Of a stretch of 64,000 nt of DNA, positions 23,657 to 32,214 are shown in pieces; the first letter of the stretch is position 1, and each line of letters opens with the position of its first letter. Made by a program: the position numbers and the translations under genes. The stretch comes from Geoglobus acetivorans (GTDB lineage: Archaea; Halobacteriota; Archaeoglobi; Archaeoglobales; Archaeoglobaceae). Location: contig NZ_CP009552.1 of NCBI RefSeq assembly GCF_000789255.1, positions 1,736,001-1,800,000 of the forward strand, in the 5' to 3' direction. The notes beneath the pieces are model-generated. The model was not told the DNA's origin and did no database searches. It was given only the letters and a program-made list of their open reading frames with translations.

Positions 23657-23859
23657 TCAAGACCCAGCTCCCTCTTTGCCTCCTCGAGAGTGTAAACCTT
23701 CATCTTTCCGGTTTTGCATGCCTCAATAATCTCCTCTACCTCCCTGATCTCCTCATTAGTCATCTCATCACCCAGCAATTCATCTTCAAGTCTGCTCAGC
23801 CTCTTATCCATGATTTCGAGCTTCTCTTTTATCTCTTTGAGTAGTTCAACAACACCCAT
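23653..23859 (-). CDS. Antitoxin of the RelE pair
   Basis: About 68 residues from ATG 23859 (MGVVELLKEI). The in-frame ATG at 23877 is too close to the TATA-like ATATTTATT at 23881-23889 to be transcribed. The N-terminal half is a coiled coil (IKEKLEIMDKRLSRLEDELL) and the C-terminal part (KMKVYTLEEAKRELGLE) is the kind of tail that wraps a RelE toxin. A C-terminal KVYTLEEAKRELGL motif is frequent in archaeal RelE antitoxins. No separate DNA-binding domain is evident. Confidence 0.7.
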   Translation of the reverse strand: MGVVELLKEIKEKLEIMDKRLSRLEDELLGDEMTNEEIREVEEIIEACKTGKMKVYTLEEAKRELGLE

Positions 23860-23905
23860 GATCTTACGTATTCTCAAAAAAATAAATATCTTACCTATTG
23901 GGCTT

Positions 23906-24050
23906 TCAAAAACTCATCCTTTCTACATACTCCTTTATCGCCTCCATCACCCTTTCCCTCGGTAGCATATACATCAAAATCTCTCAGATCCTCTATCCCG
24001 ATTTTTGGGATGCCAAAACACTCCCACTCATAAAGAAACGAAGTAATGCC
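23906..24050 (-). pseudogene. Frameshifted gene remnant
   Basis: Two leftward frames seem to be parts of one protein: FLYEWECFGIPKIGIEDLR in one frame and ILMYMLPRERVMEAIKEYVERMSF in the next, ending at 23906. A one-base shift near 23990 would join them. No start is found. The family is not recognised. Confidence 0.35.
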
Positions 24051-24080
24051 ACACAAAACGGCAAATTAATTATCTAAAGC

Positions 24081-24374
24081 TCACAGCCCTTCCAGCGCAT
24101 CCTTCAGCTTTCTAACATACTCCCAGGTCTCATCTACGCCCTTCTCAGTTATTTCGACCACTGTCCTCGGCCTGTCGGCTATCACCTTTTTTATTCCAAT
24201 CATCCCGGCCTTCTCCAGCGTTTTAAGGTGGGAGTCGAGGTTTCCGGGCGTCAGCTCCAGAACTCGCTGGATTTCGCTGAACGCCGCCCTCCCCCTCGAA
24301 AGAAGATACAGCATGATTCCAAGCCGTACGGGATTTCCGAGGATTTCATGTCTGAGCCCGCTGAGAGGCTCCAT
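24081..24374 (-). CDS. Winged-helix transcriptional regulator
   Basis: A 97-residue single-domain protein. LGNPVRLGIMLYLLSRGRAAF is the first helix pair, SEIQRVLELTPGNLDSHLKTLEKAGMI is the helix-turn-helix, and the wing is IKKVIADRPRTVVEITEKG. It resembles the ArsR/MarR-like HTH_27 group that senses small ligands or partners with a membrane protein. Its ATG follows directly after the stop of the membrane gene (TGAATG), so the two are co-expressed and the regulator may control that operon. Confidence 0.8.
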   Translation of the reverse strand: MEPLSGLRHEILGNPVRLGIMLYLLSRGRAAFSEIQRVLELTPGNLDSHLKTLEKAGMIGIKKVIADRPRTVVEITEKGVDETWEYVRKLKDALEGL

Positions 24375-24971
24375 TCAATCACCAATTATTCTGAATGCGC
24401 TGTAAAGATAAAGCAGCATCGTAACAGAGAACGCTGTTACAATCACGAAGCCCGCCCAGACAGACAGATCCTCTGCGGACGTGAATGCGACCACTGCTCC
24501 GATTGCTGTGATCAGGAATGACGGAACCATTTCCAGCTCGAGACCTCCTGAGTATGACAGCACAGCCCACATTCCGAACAGAGAGATTGAGAGGAAGCTC
24601 AGAAGTGCAGCGCCGAAACCGGCTGACAGAGTTGCGGGAAGCACCAGGAATCCAAGTATGGCTCCAGCCACCCATGACAGAAATATGAATGCTGCCACGG
24701 TCCTGCTCCCTCTCTTTTCGCCACTCCTCTTAGCTATGCGCATGATCCGTCTGAAAAGGATTCCAGACACTGCAACACCTGCAATCATCGCCACAACCCA
24801 GTAAACTGCCGAGATCGTGCTGGATGGTCTGAAAAAAGCGAGAATGACGTAAAACACGCTCATGACCATCAGCCAGTAGGCGAAGTTAATCGCAGAGTAT
24901 ATTTTCCCGACAGCGACAATTTTCCTCTCGATCTTTTCCAGAATTTTCCGGAGTTCTTCTGCGTCTTCCAT
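24375..24971 (-). CDS. Multi-span membrane protein paired with the regulator
   Basis: A 198-residue protein. A short coiled N-terminus (EELRKILEKIERKI) is followed by about six membrane segments. Small-residue-rich helices (VVAMIAGVAVSGILF, AGAILGFLVLP) suggest tight packing. No transport motif is seen. A TATA-like TATAAATAG lies upstream, on the minus strand near 24994-25002. Pairs of this sort, a multi-span protein and an HTH_27 regulator, are frequent in archaea and mostly uncharacterised. Confidence 0.65.
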   Translation of the reverse strand: MEDAEELRKILEKIERKIVAVGKIYSAINFAYWLMVMSVFYVILAFFRPSSTISAVYWVVAMIAGVAVSGILFRRIMRIAKRSGEKRGSRTVAAFIFLSWVAGAILGFLVLPATLSAGFGAALLSFLSISLFGMWAVLSYSGGLELEMVPSFLITAIGAVVAFTSAEDLSVWAGFVIVTAFSVTMLLYLYSAFRIIGD

Positions 24972-25054
24972 GGTAAACGGTGTACTTCAAACTATTTATA
25001 TGATGGACAAATTCTGAAATGCAGAGGAAGTTAGGTGAACCCCCGTCAAGGGAA

Positions 25055-25094
25055 CCCCTCCTCACCGCTCGCAAGGCTTCAAAGCTTGGAGGGG
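25055..25094 (+). repeat. GC-rich hairpin resembling an IS200/IS605 right end
   Basis: CCCCTCC (25055-25061) pairs with GGAGGGG (25088-25094) around an inner GCTT/AAGC hairpin, and is preceded by GAACCCCCGTCAAGGGAA. Hairpins of this form follow tnpB genes in archaeal IS605 elements. No tnpB remains beside it, so this would be a solo end. Confidence 0.3.
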
Positions 25095-25705
25095 CAAGGG
25101 CAGGAATATGTGTTCATTTTTGATTAAAAAGAATTTCTAAAACGGTGTTGGTTATATCTCCGAAGCTTAAGTCGAAGGAAAGTTTGTGCAGGGTTAAACT
25201 CAGCAGAAAAGCACAGAAAGCGAATACCTAAGGTGCTGCAAAGATTGAACAATCCTCTCAGGCCATACATAGAGAGTTGAAGGTGCTGAGTCTTGTGAAA
25301 CCAGAGTTGGCAGGTTTAGAGCTGCATTTTACACTGGCAGGGACAATAACCTAACTGTTTCTGGAATTGACGAGCGAGAAAGCTACGATCGCTTATGACT
25401 TCATGAGAACAAACTTGGCTACATGCTGTGAGTGCTTCGTGGTTTTATGCTGTCCAGATGACGTATTCGTCCCGGCCTGGGTAGTTCCTTGTTGGTGTGT
25501 CTGGGCCATCGGATGGCTATTTTTGGTTTTTCTGGTAGTGGCCCGCTGGTGTATCCTCCTGCTTGTTCTGCTTTTTGCCAGTCTTTTCTGGCTGCTTTTT
25601 TGGAGAGGAATGGTCCGGCGGGCCAGCCCGATGGCGAGGTCGTCTCCGTACTTGTCCCGGAGGATTCTGGCGACGTGTGGCTCTTGAGTATTTTTCAAGC
25701 ATGGA

Positions 25706-25741
25706 AAACCACACCGGGAAAATTTTGGAAAGGTGTGGTTT
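25706..25741. repeat. Perfect inverted repeat
   Basis: AAACCACACC (25706-25715) and GGTGTGGTTT (25732-25741) form a perfect 10-base stem with a 16-base loop, followed by T-rich sequence on the + strand. It could be an RNA hairpin near a transcript end, or a mobile-element end. Nothing coding overlaps it. Confidence 0.5.
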
Positions 25742-25814
25742 GATTTTTGAAATGGTTTTCTGTTTTTTGTGAGTGAGGGTGTTCTTCACAGATTGAGGTT
25801 GAATAAAAGAGTCA

Positions 25815-26756
25815 TCAGTCGTAGTGCCTTGCGCTCAGGGTTATCTCCTCACCTCCAAACTCCCTGTAGCCCAGGTGATCTCTTATCACTATGTATGCCA
25901 TTTCAGGTGGAATTGCGCCGATCTCGGTTATTATCAGGTCTATGTAGTCCCTTGGCGTCACATCGAAAGCCGGGTTTCTGACCGTCACATTCGGATGCTC
26001 AAGCAAATCGCCATCAATGACCTCCCTCACATCCCTCTCCTCTATGACGACCAGCTCTCCGAGCAGGGTCTTGGGGCTGAACTTGTAGGTTTCAGCGGCA
26101 ACCATGAACGGCACCCTCGCCTCCTTGGCTGCGAGAGCGATCTGCGATGTGCCTATCTTGTTTATGAGTGCCCCATTAACCGTGATCGTGTCAGCGCCAA
26201 CGACAACCACATCCACTTCCTTCATGAAGTACCTGACGGCCGAATCAACTATCAGCGTGACATCTATACCATAATCCGCAAGCTCCCTTGTCGTCAGATA
26301 GCCCTGATGCCTCGGCCTTGACTCCGTTGCGAATACTCTGATGTCCTTCCCCTCGTCGAAGGCGTGCTTTATCACCGATAGTGCAGCTGAGGAGTTGCAG
26401 TGGGTCATTATCGTCGAACCGTCCATTATCCTCTTTGCTCCTATCCTGCCTATCTTCTCCCTCGCCGTGTCCACCCACTCGATGAACTCTTCAGCCCGCC
26501 TTATCAGACTCTCCCTCTTCTCCTGGTCGCTCTCGCCGGAATAGTTCATCACGTAGTTGATGGCGTTGAAAAGGCTCACAGCCGTGGGCCTTGTGTTCAT
26601 CAGTCTTTCGCTCGCTTTCCGCATCTCCTCGTCGAAGTTTGTCTTCACGTTCTCTGCATACTCCCTGAGGGTTTCAGCAGCAAACCTCGCAATCCTCGCA
26701 GCCCCTCTAACCTCCATGCTCTCTATCTTCCTCGCCGCTTCCTCAATCAGATTCAT
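25815..26756 (-). CDS. Ribose-1,5-bisphosphate isomerase
   Basis: A 313-residue member of the eIF2B-like family. ATG 26756 is chosen because it overlaps the kinase stop (ATGA); the longer frame to 27032 runs antisense-free through the kinase gene and is not credible. Marks are THCNSSAALSVIKHAF, ATESRPRHQGYLTTRELADYGI, VVVGADTITVNGALINKIGT and AAETYKFSPKTLLGE. In archaea the enzyme turns ribose-1,5-bisphosphate to ribulose-1,5-bisphosphate in the AMP and nucleoside salvage route that ends in RuBisCO. The preceding kinase gene may feed it. Confidence 0.85.
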   Translation of the reverse strand: MNLIEEAARKIESMEVRGAARIARFAAETLREYAENVKTNFDEEMRKASERLMNTRPTAVSLFNAINYVMNYSGESDQEKRESLIRRAEEFIEWVDTAREKIGRIGAKRIMDGSTIMTHCNSSAALSVIKHAFDEGKDIRVFATESRPRHQGYLTTRELADYGIDVTLIVDSAVRYFMKEVDVVVVGADTITVNGALINKIGTSQIALAAKEARVPFMVAAETYKFSPKTLLGELVVIEERDVREVIDGDLLEHPNVTVRNPAFDVTPRDYIDLIITEIGAIPPEMAYIVIRDHLGYREFGGEEITLSARHYD

Positions 26757-27490
26757 TCTCCACCACCTGCCAGAATCGCTGCTCCCTTCGCAACTGCGAG
26801 AGCATCCTTTATAACCCTTATCTCCGGCCTGAACTCCGGAGGGAGAAAATCGTATATCTGCCGGAAATCCTCCGGCTCGAGCAATGCGGAGATTCGTCCC
26901 CCGAAGACAACAGCTTCTGGATCGAGGATGAGGACGGCCTTTGCAATTTCTGCACACAGCACCTTGAAGCCATCCAGTCTGAGAAGCTCCTCCCTGCTCA
27001 GCTCTCTGCCGAACCTCTTCTTTATCACCCATCCGCTGAAAAAGGTTTCAAGATGGCCGATCCCACCACAAACGCACCTCTCTTTCCCGCCAACAAAGGC
27101 ATGCCCAATCTCGGAAGCAAGACCATTGCCCCTGTAAAGCTTCGAGTCTGCGATTATCGCGGAGCCTATCCCGGTGCCGAGCGTTACTGCAAAAATGCTG
27201 CTGAAGCCGGTAACGTGACGGGCGTAGATTGCAAAGCAGTTGGCGTCGTTCTCCACCCTCCTGCCCTCGAAAAGCTTTGCATCGAAGCCGGGGATGTTTG
27301 GCGTTCTGATAACCCTTCCTTCTCTAACCCACCCGGCTATCGCAAAGACGGCATTGCTGCATTCCCCAACCATGCAGGGATTTTTCAGAAACTCCGAGGT
27401 TTTAAGGGTCTGGACGTGGGTGAACTCCCGCCCCTCAAATGAAACGATGTCGGTGAATGTTCCTCCAACGTCTATGCCTGTGTTCATCAT
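26753..27490 (-). CDS. ROK-family sugar kinase
   Basis: About 245 residues from ATG 27490 (MMNTGIDVGGTFTDI). The phosphate loop is DVGGTFTD and ENDANC near 97 contains the base aspartate. GTGIGSAII is the second phosphate loop and EIGHAFVGG the substrate-binding strand. The zinc site, usually CxCGxxGCxE, reads CVCGGIGHLE, with His in place of one Cys. It is a little shorter than common ROK kinases. Co-transcription with ribose-1,5-bisphosphate isomerase suggests a pentose or pentose-phosphate substrate rather than glucose, but this is inference. Confidence 0.8.
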   Translation of the reverse strand: MMNTGIDVGGTFTDIVSFEGREFTHVQTLKTSEFLKNPCMVGECSNAVFAIAGWVREGRVIRTPNIPGFDAKLFEGRRVENDANCFAIYARHVTGFSSIFAVTLGTGIGSAIIADSKLYRGNGLASEIGHAFVGGKERCVCGGIGHLETFFSGWVIKKRFGRELSREELLRLDGFKVLCAEIAKAVLILDPEAVVFGGRISALLEPEDFRQIYDFLPPEFRPEIRVIKDALAVAKGAAILAGGGE

Positions 27491-27638
27491 TCTGCATCCT
27501 GCGGGAAAAGGTATTAATGTTTCCATATTCAAGAAGTGCACCGGTTGTTTTCAGGAGATGGTTTTGCCTCTGCACGATCCCGATACCGCGACTTGGCGCA
27601 CGCAAAACAATCCCTGCAGTCCTACAGGGATTTTCATC

Positions 27639-27809
27639 GTCAGATACTTGGCTGGCAAAAAGGAGCAAATCCTTACAAAGGAAGACATAAAGGAGTACCT
27701 GGCTTTGGCTTTAATTTCAATAACCCTGATCGTAATAGCCGCTTGGATCGAAGCGAACGTAACCCTTAAAATTGCCAAAGCCATGCTCAATTCGACAAAA
27801 GGTATTTGA
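27639..27809 (+). pseudogene. C-terminal fragment of a SpoIIM-like membrane protein
   Basis: A frame ending at 27809 contains one membrane helix, EYLALALISITLIVIAAWIEA, then NVTLKI. The ending IIAAWIEAxVT is typical of the last helix of SpoIIM/DUF95 membrane proteins. The rest of such a protein is missing and no start is near. The stretch 27491-27638 holds nothing else. Confidence 0.35.
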
Positions 27810-27833
27810 ATTTTCGAATCTAATTTAACACCA

Positions 27834-28055
27834 ATGGCAAAGGTTATCGAAGTCATATATGAAGATGGTGTGTTCAGACCGGCAAGGAAGGTAACCTTAC
27901 CGGAAAAGACTAAGGGAAAGGTGATAGTAGAAGAGAATGTGATGGGCGACGTTGAAGAGTTCTCGGAGAAGATCGACGAAATTTTAGAAGAAACAAAAAT
28001 CGATGAGGATCCCTTAGAAGTCTTGCTCAAAATGAGGAAGAGAGCATGGGATTGA
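27834..28055 (+). CDS. AF2212-like (DUF104) antitoxin
   Basis: A 73-residue protein opening MAKVIEVIYEDGVFRPAR, the signature of AF2212-like antitoxins, with strand KGKVIVEE and an acidic helical tail. These partner VapC-type PIN toxins. Its 3' end overlaps the vapC start by ten bases. A leaderless or short-leader start fits an AT-rich TATA-like TCTAATTTAA around 27815. With the toxin broken, the antitoxin may be a relic. Confidence 0.8.
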   Translation: MAKVIEVIYEDGVFRPARKVTLPEKTKGKVIVEENVMGDVEEFSEKIDEILEETKIDEDPLEVLLKMRKRAWD

Positions 28056-28483
28056 CAATCGACACATCTATTTTGGTCGATTTCTTCACGAAAAGAAACG
28101 CTTAAAGGTATGAGAAATCAAAGGAGTTCCTGAAATCGACTAAAGGCAAACCGGTATACTGCCCAAGGTTAATTTTGGCTGAGATACTTGGTGTTCTCGT
28201 TAGATACAGTGTCGAATTGGCAAATCTTGGTTATGATTTCGTTCTTAAAAACTTCAATTTGATTGAGGAGGACGATATATTTGATGAGATTCTTAAGGTT
28301 TGTAAAAATACAGGGTCAAGAGCTGTTGATGGATATTTTATTGCAACTGCAAAGCTTTCAAACTCAATTCTAATCACTAATGATAAAATCATGGCAAGCA
28401 ATGCCAAAAAAGCTGGTGTTGAAGCCTATTATTTGATTGAAGAGTTTGACAGAGCGGTAGAACGGTTAAAAGAAGTGAAGTAA
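28046..28483 (+). pseudogene. vapC toxin gene with in-frame stop
   Basis: From ATG 28046 the frame gives MGLTIDTSILVDFFTKRNA and then TAA at 28103-28105. In the same frame translation resumes RYEKSKEFLKSTKG, and continues 125 codons to 28483 with PIN features: AEILGVL, a second acidic region near AVDGYFIAT, and ILITNDKIM. The stop lies between the first catalytic Asp (TIDTS) and the rest. A product started downstream would lack that Asp and should be inactive. The antitoxin partner is intact. A sequencing error cannot be excluded. Confidence 0.8.
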
Positions 28484-28648
28484 CAAGATCCGGTTTATTG
28501 CCGGCAGTGTGAATTCTTGTTCTGGAGTTTTCAAACGATCATATACGATCACAAAACTTTTGACAGATGTCTCTTCGAATTCCACAACAGTATTTCCAAT
28601 TGAAACGCAAGAAAAACAATAAATCCTCTCGCCCAGATATGTATCTCA

Positions 28649-29257
28649 ATGAGATTGCTAACCTCTGAGGAGGGTGAGAAAGCCGTTAGACTTGCAAGGA
28701 GAGCGATCGAAACGCACCTCTCGAAAAAAGAGATTATTAAGGACAGGTTTGAAGGTGTTTTTGCCGAGAAGAGGGGGGTTTTCACGACCCTGACCAAGCA
28801 CGGAGAGCTCAGGGGGTGCATCGGCTTTCCGTATCCGATAAAAAGGCTGGACGAGGCGATAATCGATTCAGCCATTTCCGCTGCAACTCAGGATCCGCGC
28901 TTCCCCCCCGTCAAACTTGAGGAGATGGACGAGATCGAGGTTGAGGTCACCGTGCTGACCCCACCTGAGAAGCTCAGCGTTCCGCCAGAGGAGAGGGCAA
29001 GGGCGATAGAGGTTGGCAGGCACGGATTGATGGTCGTCTACGGACCTTACAGCGGTTTGCTTTTACCACAGGTAGCTGTTGAGTACGGGATGGACGAGGA
29101 GGAATTTTTAACCCACACCTGCCTGAAAGCTGGCCTGCCACCAGACTGCTGGCTGATGGAGGGGGTGGAGGTTTACACCTTCGAGGGACAGATTTTCAGG
29201 GAGACTGAGCCGAGGGGAAAGGTTGTTGAAGCTGACATGAGATCATGCGGTATCTGA
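28649..29257 (+). CDS. AMMECR1 family protein
   Basis: A 202-residue protein with the family motif [18 protein letters not shown] near 50 and the conserved [15 protein letters not shown]. The centre has the strand [16 protein letters not shown] and [31 protein letters not shown]1 proteins are widespread in archaea and often neighbour radical SAM or TIM-barrel partners; their chemistry is not settled. The conserved Cys in RGCIG suggests an enzyme. Confidence 0.9.
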   Translation: MRLLTSEEGEKAVRLARRAIETHLSKKEIIKDRFEGVFAEKRGVFTTLTKHGELRGCIGFPYPIKRLDEAIIDSAISAATQDPRFPPVKLEEMDEIEVEVTVLTPPEKLSVPPEERARAIEVGRHGLMVVYGPYSGLLLPQVAVEYGMDEEEFLTHTCLKAGLPPDCWLMEGVEVYTFEGQIFRETEPRGKVVEADMRSCGI

Positions 29258-29275
29258 GCTGTGCAGGTTGATCCA

Positions 29276-29827
29276 ATGCTTGAAGACTTGGTAATTCCGT
29301 TTACTGTAGTAGGACTTGCAGAGCTGGGCGATAAGACTCAGTTATCTGTGTTGCTGTTATCTTCAAGGACTGAGAACAGGTTACGGCTGATTCTGGGGGT
29401 ATTGCTTGCATTTATGGTTGTGGATGGTGCAGCCATCGTCGTGGGAGACCTGGCAGGAAACGCAATTCCTGAAAATCTGATGAGGGGCATTTCTGCTGTG
29501 CTGTTCGTGGCGTTTGGTGTCTTAATTTTACTGAAAGGAAATGAAGACGAGACTGAAGCGAAATCACTTTCGAATCCCTTCTACTCTGGATTTGCGCTCG
29601 TCTTTTTCGCTGAATGGGGTGATAAGACACAGATAGCTTCGGGGATTCTTGCAACCAGGTATGATCCCCTGCTCGTCTTTACGGGAGTTATGCTGTCTCT
29701 TGGTCTTTTGACTGTTGTTGCAGTGTATGCTGGAAAGGCAATCTCTGAAAGAGTCGAGAGGAGAATAATATCCGCGATCTCCGGAGTGATTTTTATCGCT
29801 CTTGGCATCGGCTTCGCATTCTTATGA
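29276..29827 (+). CDS. GDT1/TMEM165 family cation transporter
   Basis: About 183 residues from ATG 29276 (MLEDLVIPF). GTG 29261 is another possible start. Two repeated halves each carry the family motif ExGDKT: AELGDKTQ near 15 and AEWGDKTQ near 112. Each half has three membrane spans. GDT1 proteins exchange Mn2+ or Ca2+ against protons across membranes. The gene follows AMMECR1 by 18 bases, and a leftward gene ends one base downstream. Confidence 0.85.
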   Translation: MLEDLVIPFTVVGLAELGDKTQLSVLLLSSRTENRLRLILGVLLAFMVVDGAAIVVGDLAGNAIPENLMRGISAVLFVAFGVLILLKGNEDETEAKSLSNPFYSGFALVFFAEWGDKTQIASGILATRYDPLLVFTGVMLSLGLLTVVAVYAGKAISERVERRIISAISGVIFIALGIGFAFL

Positions 29828-29828
29828 T

Positions 29829-30461
29829 TCAGAAAAACCTCGATGCAAATGTTTCGGGTTTTGTGTTGCATTCTTCCGAGTATTCACAGATTTCGCATCT
29901 TTGGCTTTCCTTTCTCTCTGGTAGAAAACCCTTCTCGATTTTTCTCAGTTTTTCGAGTATCCTCAGGAGGTTGTATCTGTCTTTTCTTGTCTCCTTAAAC
30001 TCTGCGAGAACTCCATCGTATGCGTAGTAAACGAATCCTTCTTTTATTCCTGAAATCGCAGATATGGCGCTCATCCTCATTCTCTCTTTGAATGTGAATC
30101 TGTCGGAATTCTTTTTCAGCATAACCACAAGGAAGCGTCCACTCTCTGTTATTTCGTCCACCACACCCCTGAGTCTCAGCCTCTCTGATTCGAAGTAAAC
30201 CTCCCATGCTTTGGGTCTTATCTTTTCAAGTTCCTCTGAATATCTGAACTTTGAGGCTGCGAGAGTAAAGGTCTCCTTCGAATCGGGGTACAGTGTGGAG
30301 AACCTTTCGTATGCCCATTCATAATCATAGCCCTTTCTCAGACTGAGAAATATCTCTCTTACAGCGTGATACTCGTTTGCAATCCCCTTTTCGTGATGCA
30401 TTCTGAAGTAGGCAAGTCTGGGGCATGATACAAAACTTGTTATGTCACCAATTTTTATCAC
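29829..30461 (-). CDS. Cas4-like protein with altered active site
   Basis: A 210-residue protein. Cys13 in SCPRLAYF and Cys189, 192 and 198 in CEICEYSEEC reproduce the four iron-sulfur ligands of Cas4. The expected nuclease core has Asp102 (RGVVDE), but the following ExK strand reads VVMLKK: the Glu is replaced by Met, the Lys kept. The C-terminal helix region RMRMSAISAI replaces the usual Gln motif. It is therefore probably non-nucleolytic or altered. No CRISPR array or cas genes are nearby, so this is a stand-alone Cas4 relative. Confidence 0.75.
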   Translation of the reverse strand: MIKIGDITSFVSCPRLAYFRMHHEKGIANEYHAVREIFLSLRKGYDYEWAYERFSTLYPDSKETFTLAASKFRYSEELEKIRPKAWEVYFESERLRLRGVVDEITESGRFLVVMLKKNSDRFTFKERMRMSAISAISGIKEGFVYYAYDGVLAEFKETRKDRYNLLRILEKLRKIEKGFLPERKESQRCEICEYSEECNTKPETFASRFF

Positions 30462-30569
30462 GAATCAGGTTTATGACTTTCAGATAAATAAATTTCGTCA
30501 TTTATCAGCATCAGAAGATGTAGTGAATTTTTTGAATTGAAACGACCAAAAATTGGAGCGGGGGTGAAC

Positions 30570-31271
30570 TTGAACGTAATTGTTCTCGGTCCAGCGGGCA
30601 GTGGAAAGAGCGTTCTAACAGAACGTTTTCTCACATATCTGAGGGATCGGGGCTACAGTAGCGTTGCCGTGAACCTGGATCCTGCGTCCCCTCCAAGGTA
30701 TGAGGCTTTTCGGGACATCCGGGATTTCGTGAAAACAGAGGAGGTTATGGATAGATTTCAGCTTGGGATAAATGGTGCCCTGCTTAAATCGGTGGAAATT
30801 GCAGGCAGTTATGTGGGCAGACTTACCGTTTCTGGATACGATTTCGTTCTTTATGACACTCCCGGACAGCTTGAACTTTTTCTGTTTTCGGACTTCGGAA
30901 TTGATTTAATTGAAAGGCTTGAGGGATTTACAGCGGGACTGTTCATCGTGGACTCATCAAGAATTAAGGATGCCGCAAGGTTCTCGGCAATGGTCTCTCA
31001 GTCTGCAACCGTGTCTCTGATGCTGGAAATCCCCACCCTCACGGTTTTCAACAAAGTGGACCTCCACGTCCCAGGGAGTATTGAGGAATATAGAAGCGCC
31101 CTTGAGAGTGAAGGAGTTCTCGGGGAGTTTTTTGAAAGCCTGCTGAGGTTTGTTGAGGCGACGAGTATGGTCTACCGCCCTGTTCTCATTTCAGCCAGAA
31201 ACGGATACCGCTTTGATGACCTCTTTTCAGCTTTGAATGAACTTTTCTGCACATGCGGAGATTTGAGCTGA
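30570..31271 (+). CDS. GPN-loop type GTPase
   Basis: About 233 residues. TTG 30570 with GGGGGTGAAC before it is the preferred start; TTG 30537 and GTG 30564 are in frame. The P-loop is GPAGSGKS, NLDPASPP and YDTPGQLELF are the switch regions, and FNKVDL is the base motif. The GPN insertion reads GINGAL rather than GPNGAL, a rare change. GPN GTPases form homodimers and in eukaryotes help assemble RNA polymerase II. The archaeal role is less clear. Confidence 0.85.
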   Translation: MNVIVLGPAGSGKSVLTERFLTYLRDRGYSSVAVNLDPASPPRYEAFRDIRDFVKTEEVMDRFQLGINGALLKSVEIAGSYVGRLTVSGYDFVLYDTPGQLELFLFSDFGIDLIERLEGFTAGLFIVDSSRIKDAARFSAMVSQSATVSLMLEIPTLTVFNKVDLHVPGSIEEYRSALESEGVLGEFFESLLRFVEATSMVYRPVLISARNGYRFDDLFSALNELFCTCGDLS

Positions 31272-31309
31272 AGGTAAATGTTTAAATAATTCCACAAGAA
31301 CATTTTTTG

Positions 31310-32149
31310 ATGAACATCATTCCGGGGACCAATGGGGAGCTGGCCTTGAAGATATCCAGGTTTTTTGATGTGTCTCCTTCTTACATTCAGGTTGAAAAGC
31401 TTCCCTACGGGGAGAAATATGTGCGAATCCCGTTTGAACCTGAGGGGAAGGTATATGTTGTTAATACCTTTTTTCCGTATCCCGATGAGATTTTGTTTGA
31501 GAGCCGGTTGATCGGAGATATTTTGAGAGAGAGGGGAGCTGAGGAGCTCATTCTGATCGCCCCATATTTATCCTATTCAAGAGGCATCGCTTCGATATTT
31601 GGTGAGGCGAAAACGTTTGAAACGCTCATGAACATTCTTGATGTCTATGACAGAATAATTGCTGTGGACTTTTACGGCAACACTGAAAAAGTCGAGAGCG
31701 TTTCAGCAATGCCACTCCTTGCAGAGTACATAAGTGAGGAGTGCGACCTTGTTGATCCTGTTGTTCTCGGTCCCGATGAGATTTCTAAGGAATGGATAAG
31801 GTATTTTGCAAACATTATTGAGTCAGATTACGGATTCATTTCCAAGATCAGGGTTGATGCTCAGAATGTTGTAGTCAGCAGGGTCAATGCAGATGTGAAG
31901 GACAGAGATGTGATAATAGCGGACGATATTGTTGCGACTGGCTCGACAGTTGTACAGTCTGCAAAGAAGCTTAAGAGCCTTGGCGCGAGAAAAATCTATG
32001 TTGCTGCAACACATGCACTTTTCAGCAGGCAGGTTTATGCAGATATACTGAAAGCAGGTGTTGAAGATGTCATATCCACAGATACGGTTCTCAACTTCAC
32101 TTCGAGGGTATCTGTGTCAGAAATCATGGCAGACAGGGTGAAATTCTGA
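31310..32149 (+). CDS. prs: Ribose-phosphate pyrophosphokinase-like protein
   Basis: About 279 residues, leaderless from ATG 31310 with TATA-like TTTAAATAA near 31281-31289. The PRPP site is IIADDIVATGSTVVQSAKKLKSLGA and the ATP side has LIAPYLSYSRGI in place of the usual YLxYARQD. Catalytic Lys and Arg of the flexible loop are not seen clearly (VVSRVNAD in place of the KxR motif), so activity may be reduced or special. It belongs to the archaeal class of PRPP synthetases, which supply nucleotide and His/Trp synthesis. Confidence 0.8.
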   Translation: MNIIPGTNGELALKISRFFDVSPSYIQVEKLPYGEKYVRIPFEPEGKVYVVNTFFPYPDEILFESRLIGDILRERGAEELILIAPYLSYSRGIASIFGEAKTFETLMNILDVYDRIIAVDFYGNTEKVESVSAMPLLAEYISEECDLVDPVVLGPDEISKEWIRYFANIIESDYGFISKIRVDAQNVVVSRVNADVKDRDVIIADDIVATGSTVVQSAKKLKSLGARKIYVAATHALFSRQVYADILKAGVEDVISTDTVLNFTSRVSVSEIMADRVKF

Positions 32150-32214
32150 CCCCTTTATTTCCACTGGAAATCATAAATAAAATTTTTTCAGGTCCTTTAG
32201 TCTGATTGGACGGA

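Larger units (their letters stand above)
24972..25814. other. Long region without a convincing gene
   Basis: About 840 bases. Bases 25038-25100 hold a GC-rich hairpin. From about 25150 to 25390 short decayed frames occur (KHRKRIPKVLQRLNNPLRPYIES in one). Bases 25400-25780 are strongly G+T-rich on the + strand. A leftward 101-residue frame (25393-25698) crosses this part with fair codon choice at its start but becomes Lys/Thr/Gln-rich low complexity. No ribosome site or family supports it. Confidence 0.4.

Noticed and set aside
25393-25698. 101-residue leftward frame in the gene-free region
   Set aside because: The first 30 codons look coding, but the rest is low complexity and there is no promoter, ribosome site or family match. 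It is kept only as a possible remnant.
26400-27442. Several rightward frames through the isomerase and kinase genes
   Set aside because: They are antisense to genes with strong family signatures and an ATGA coupling.
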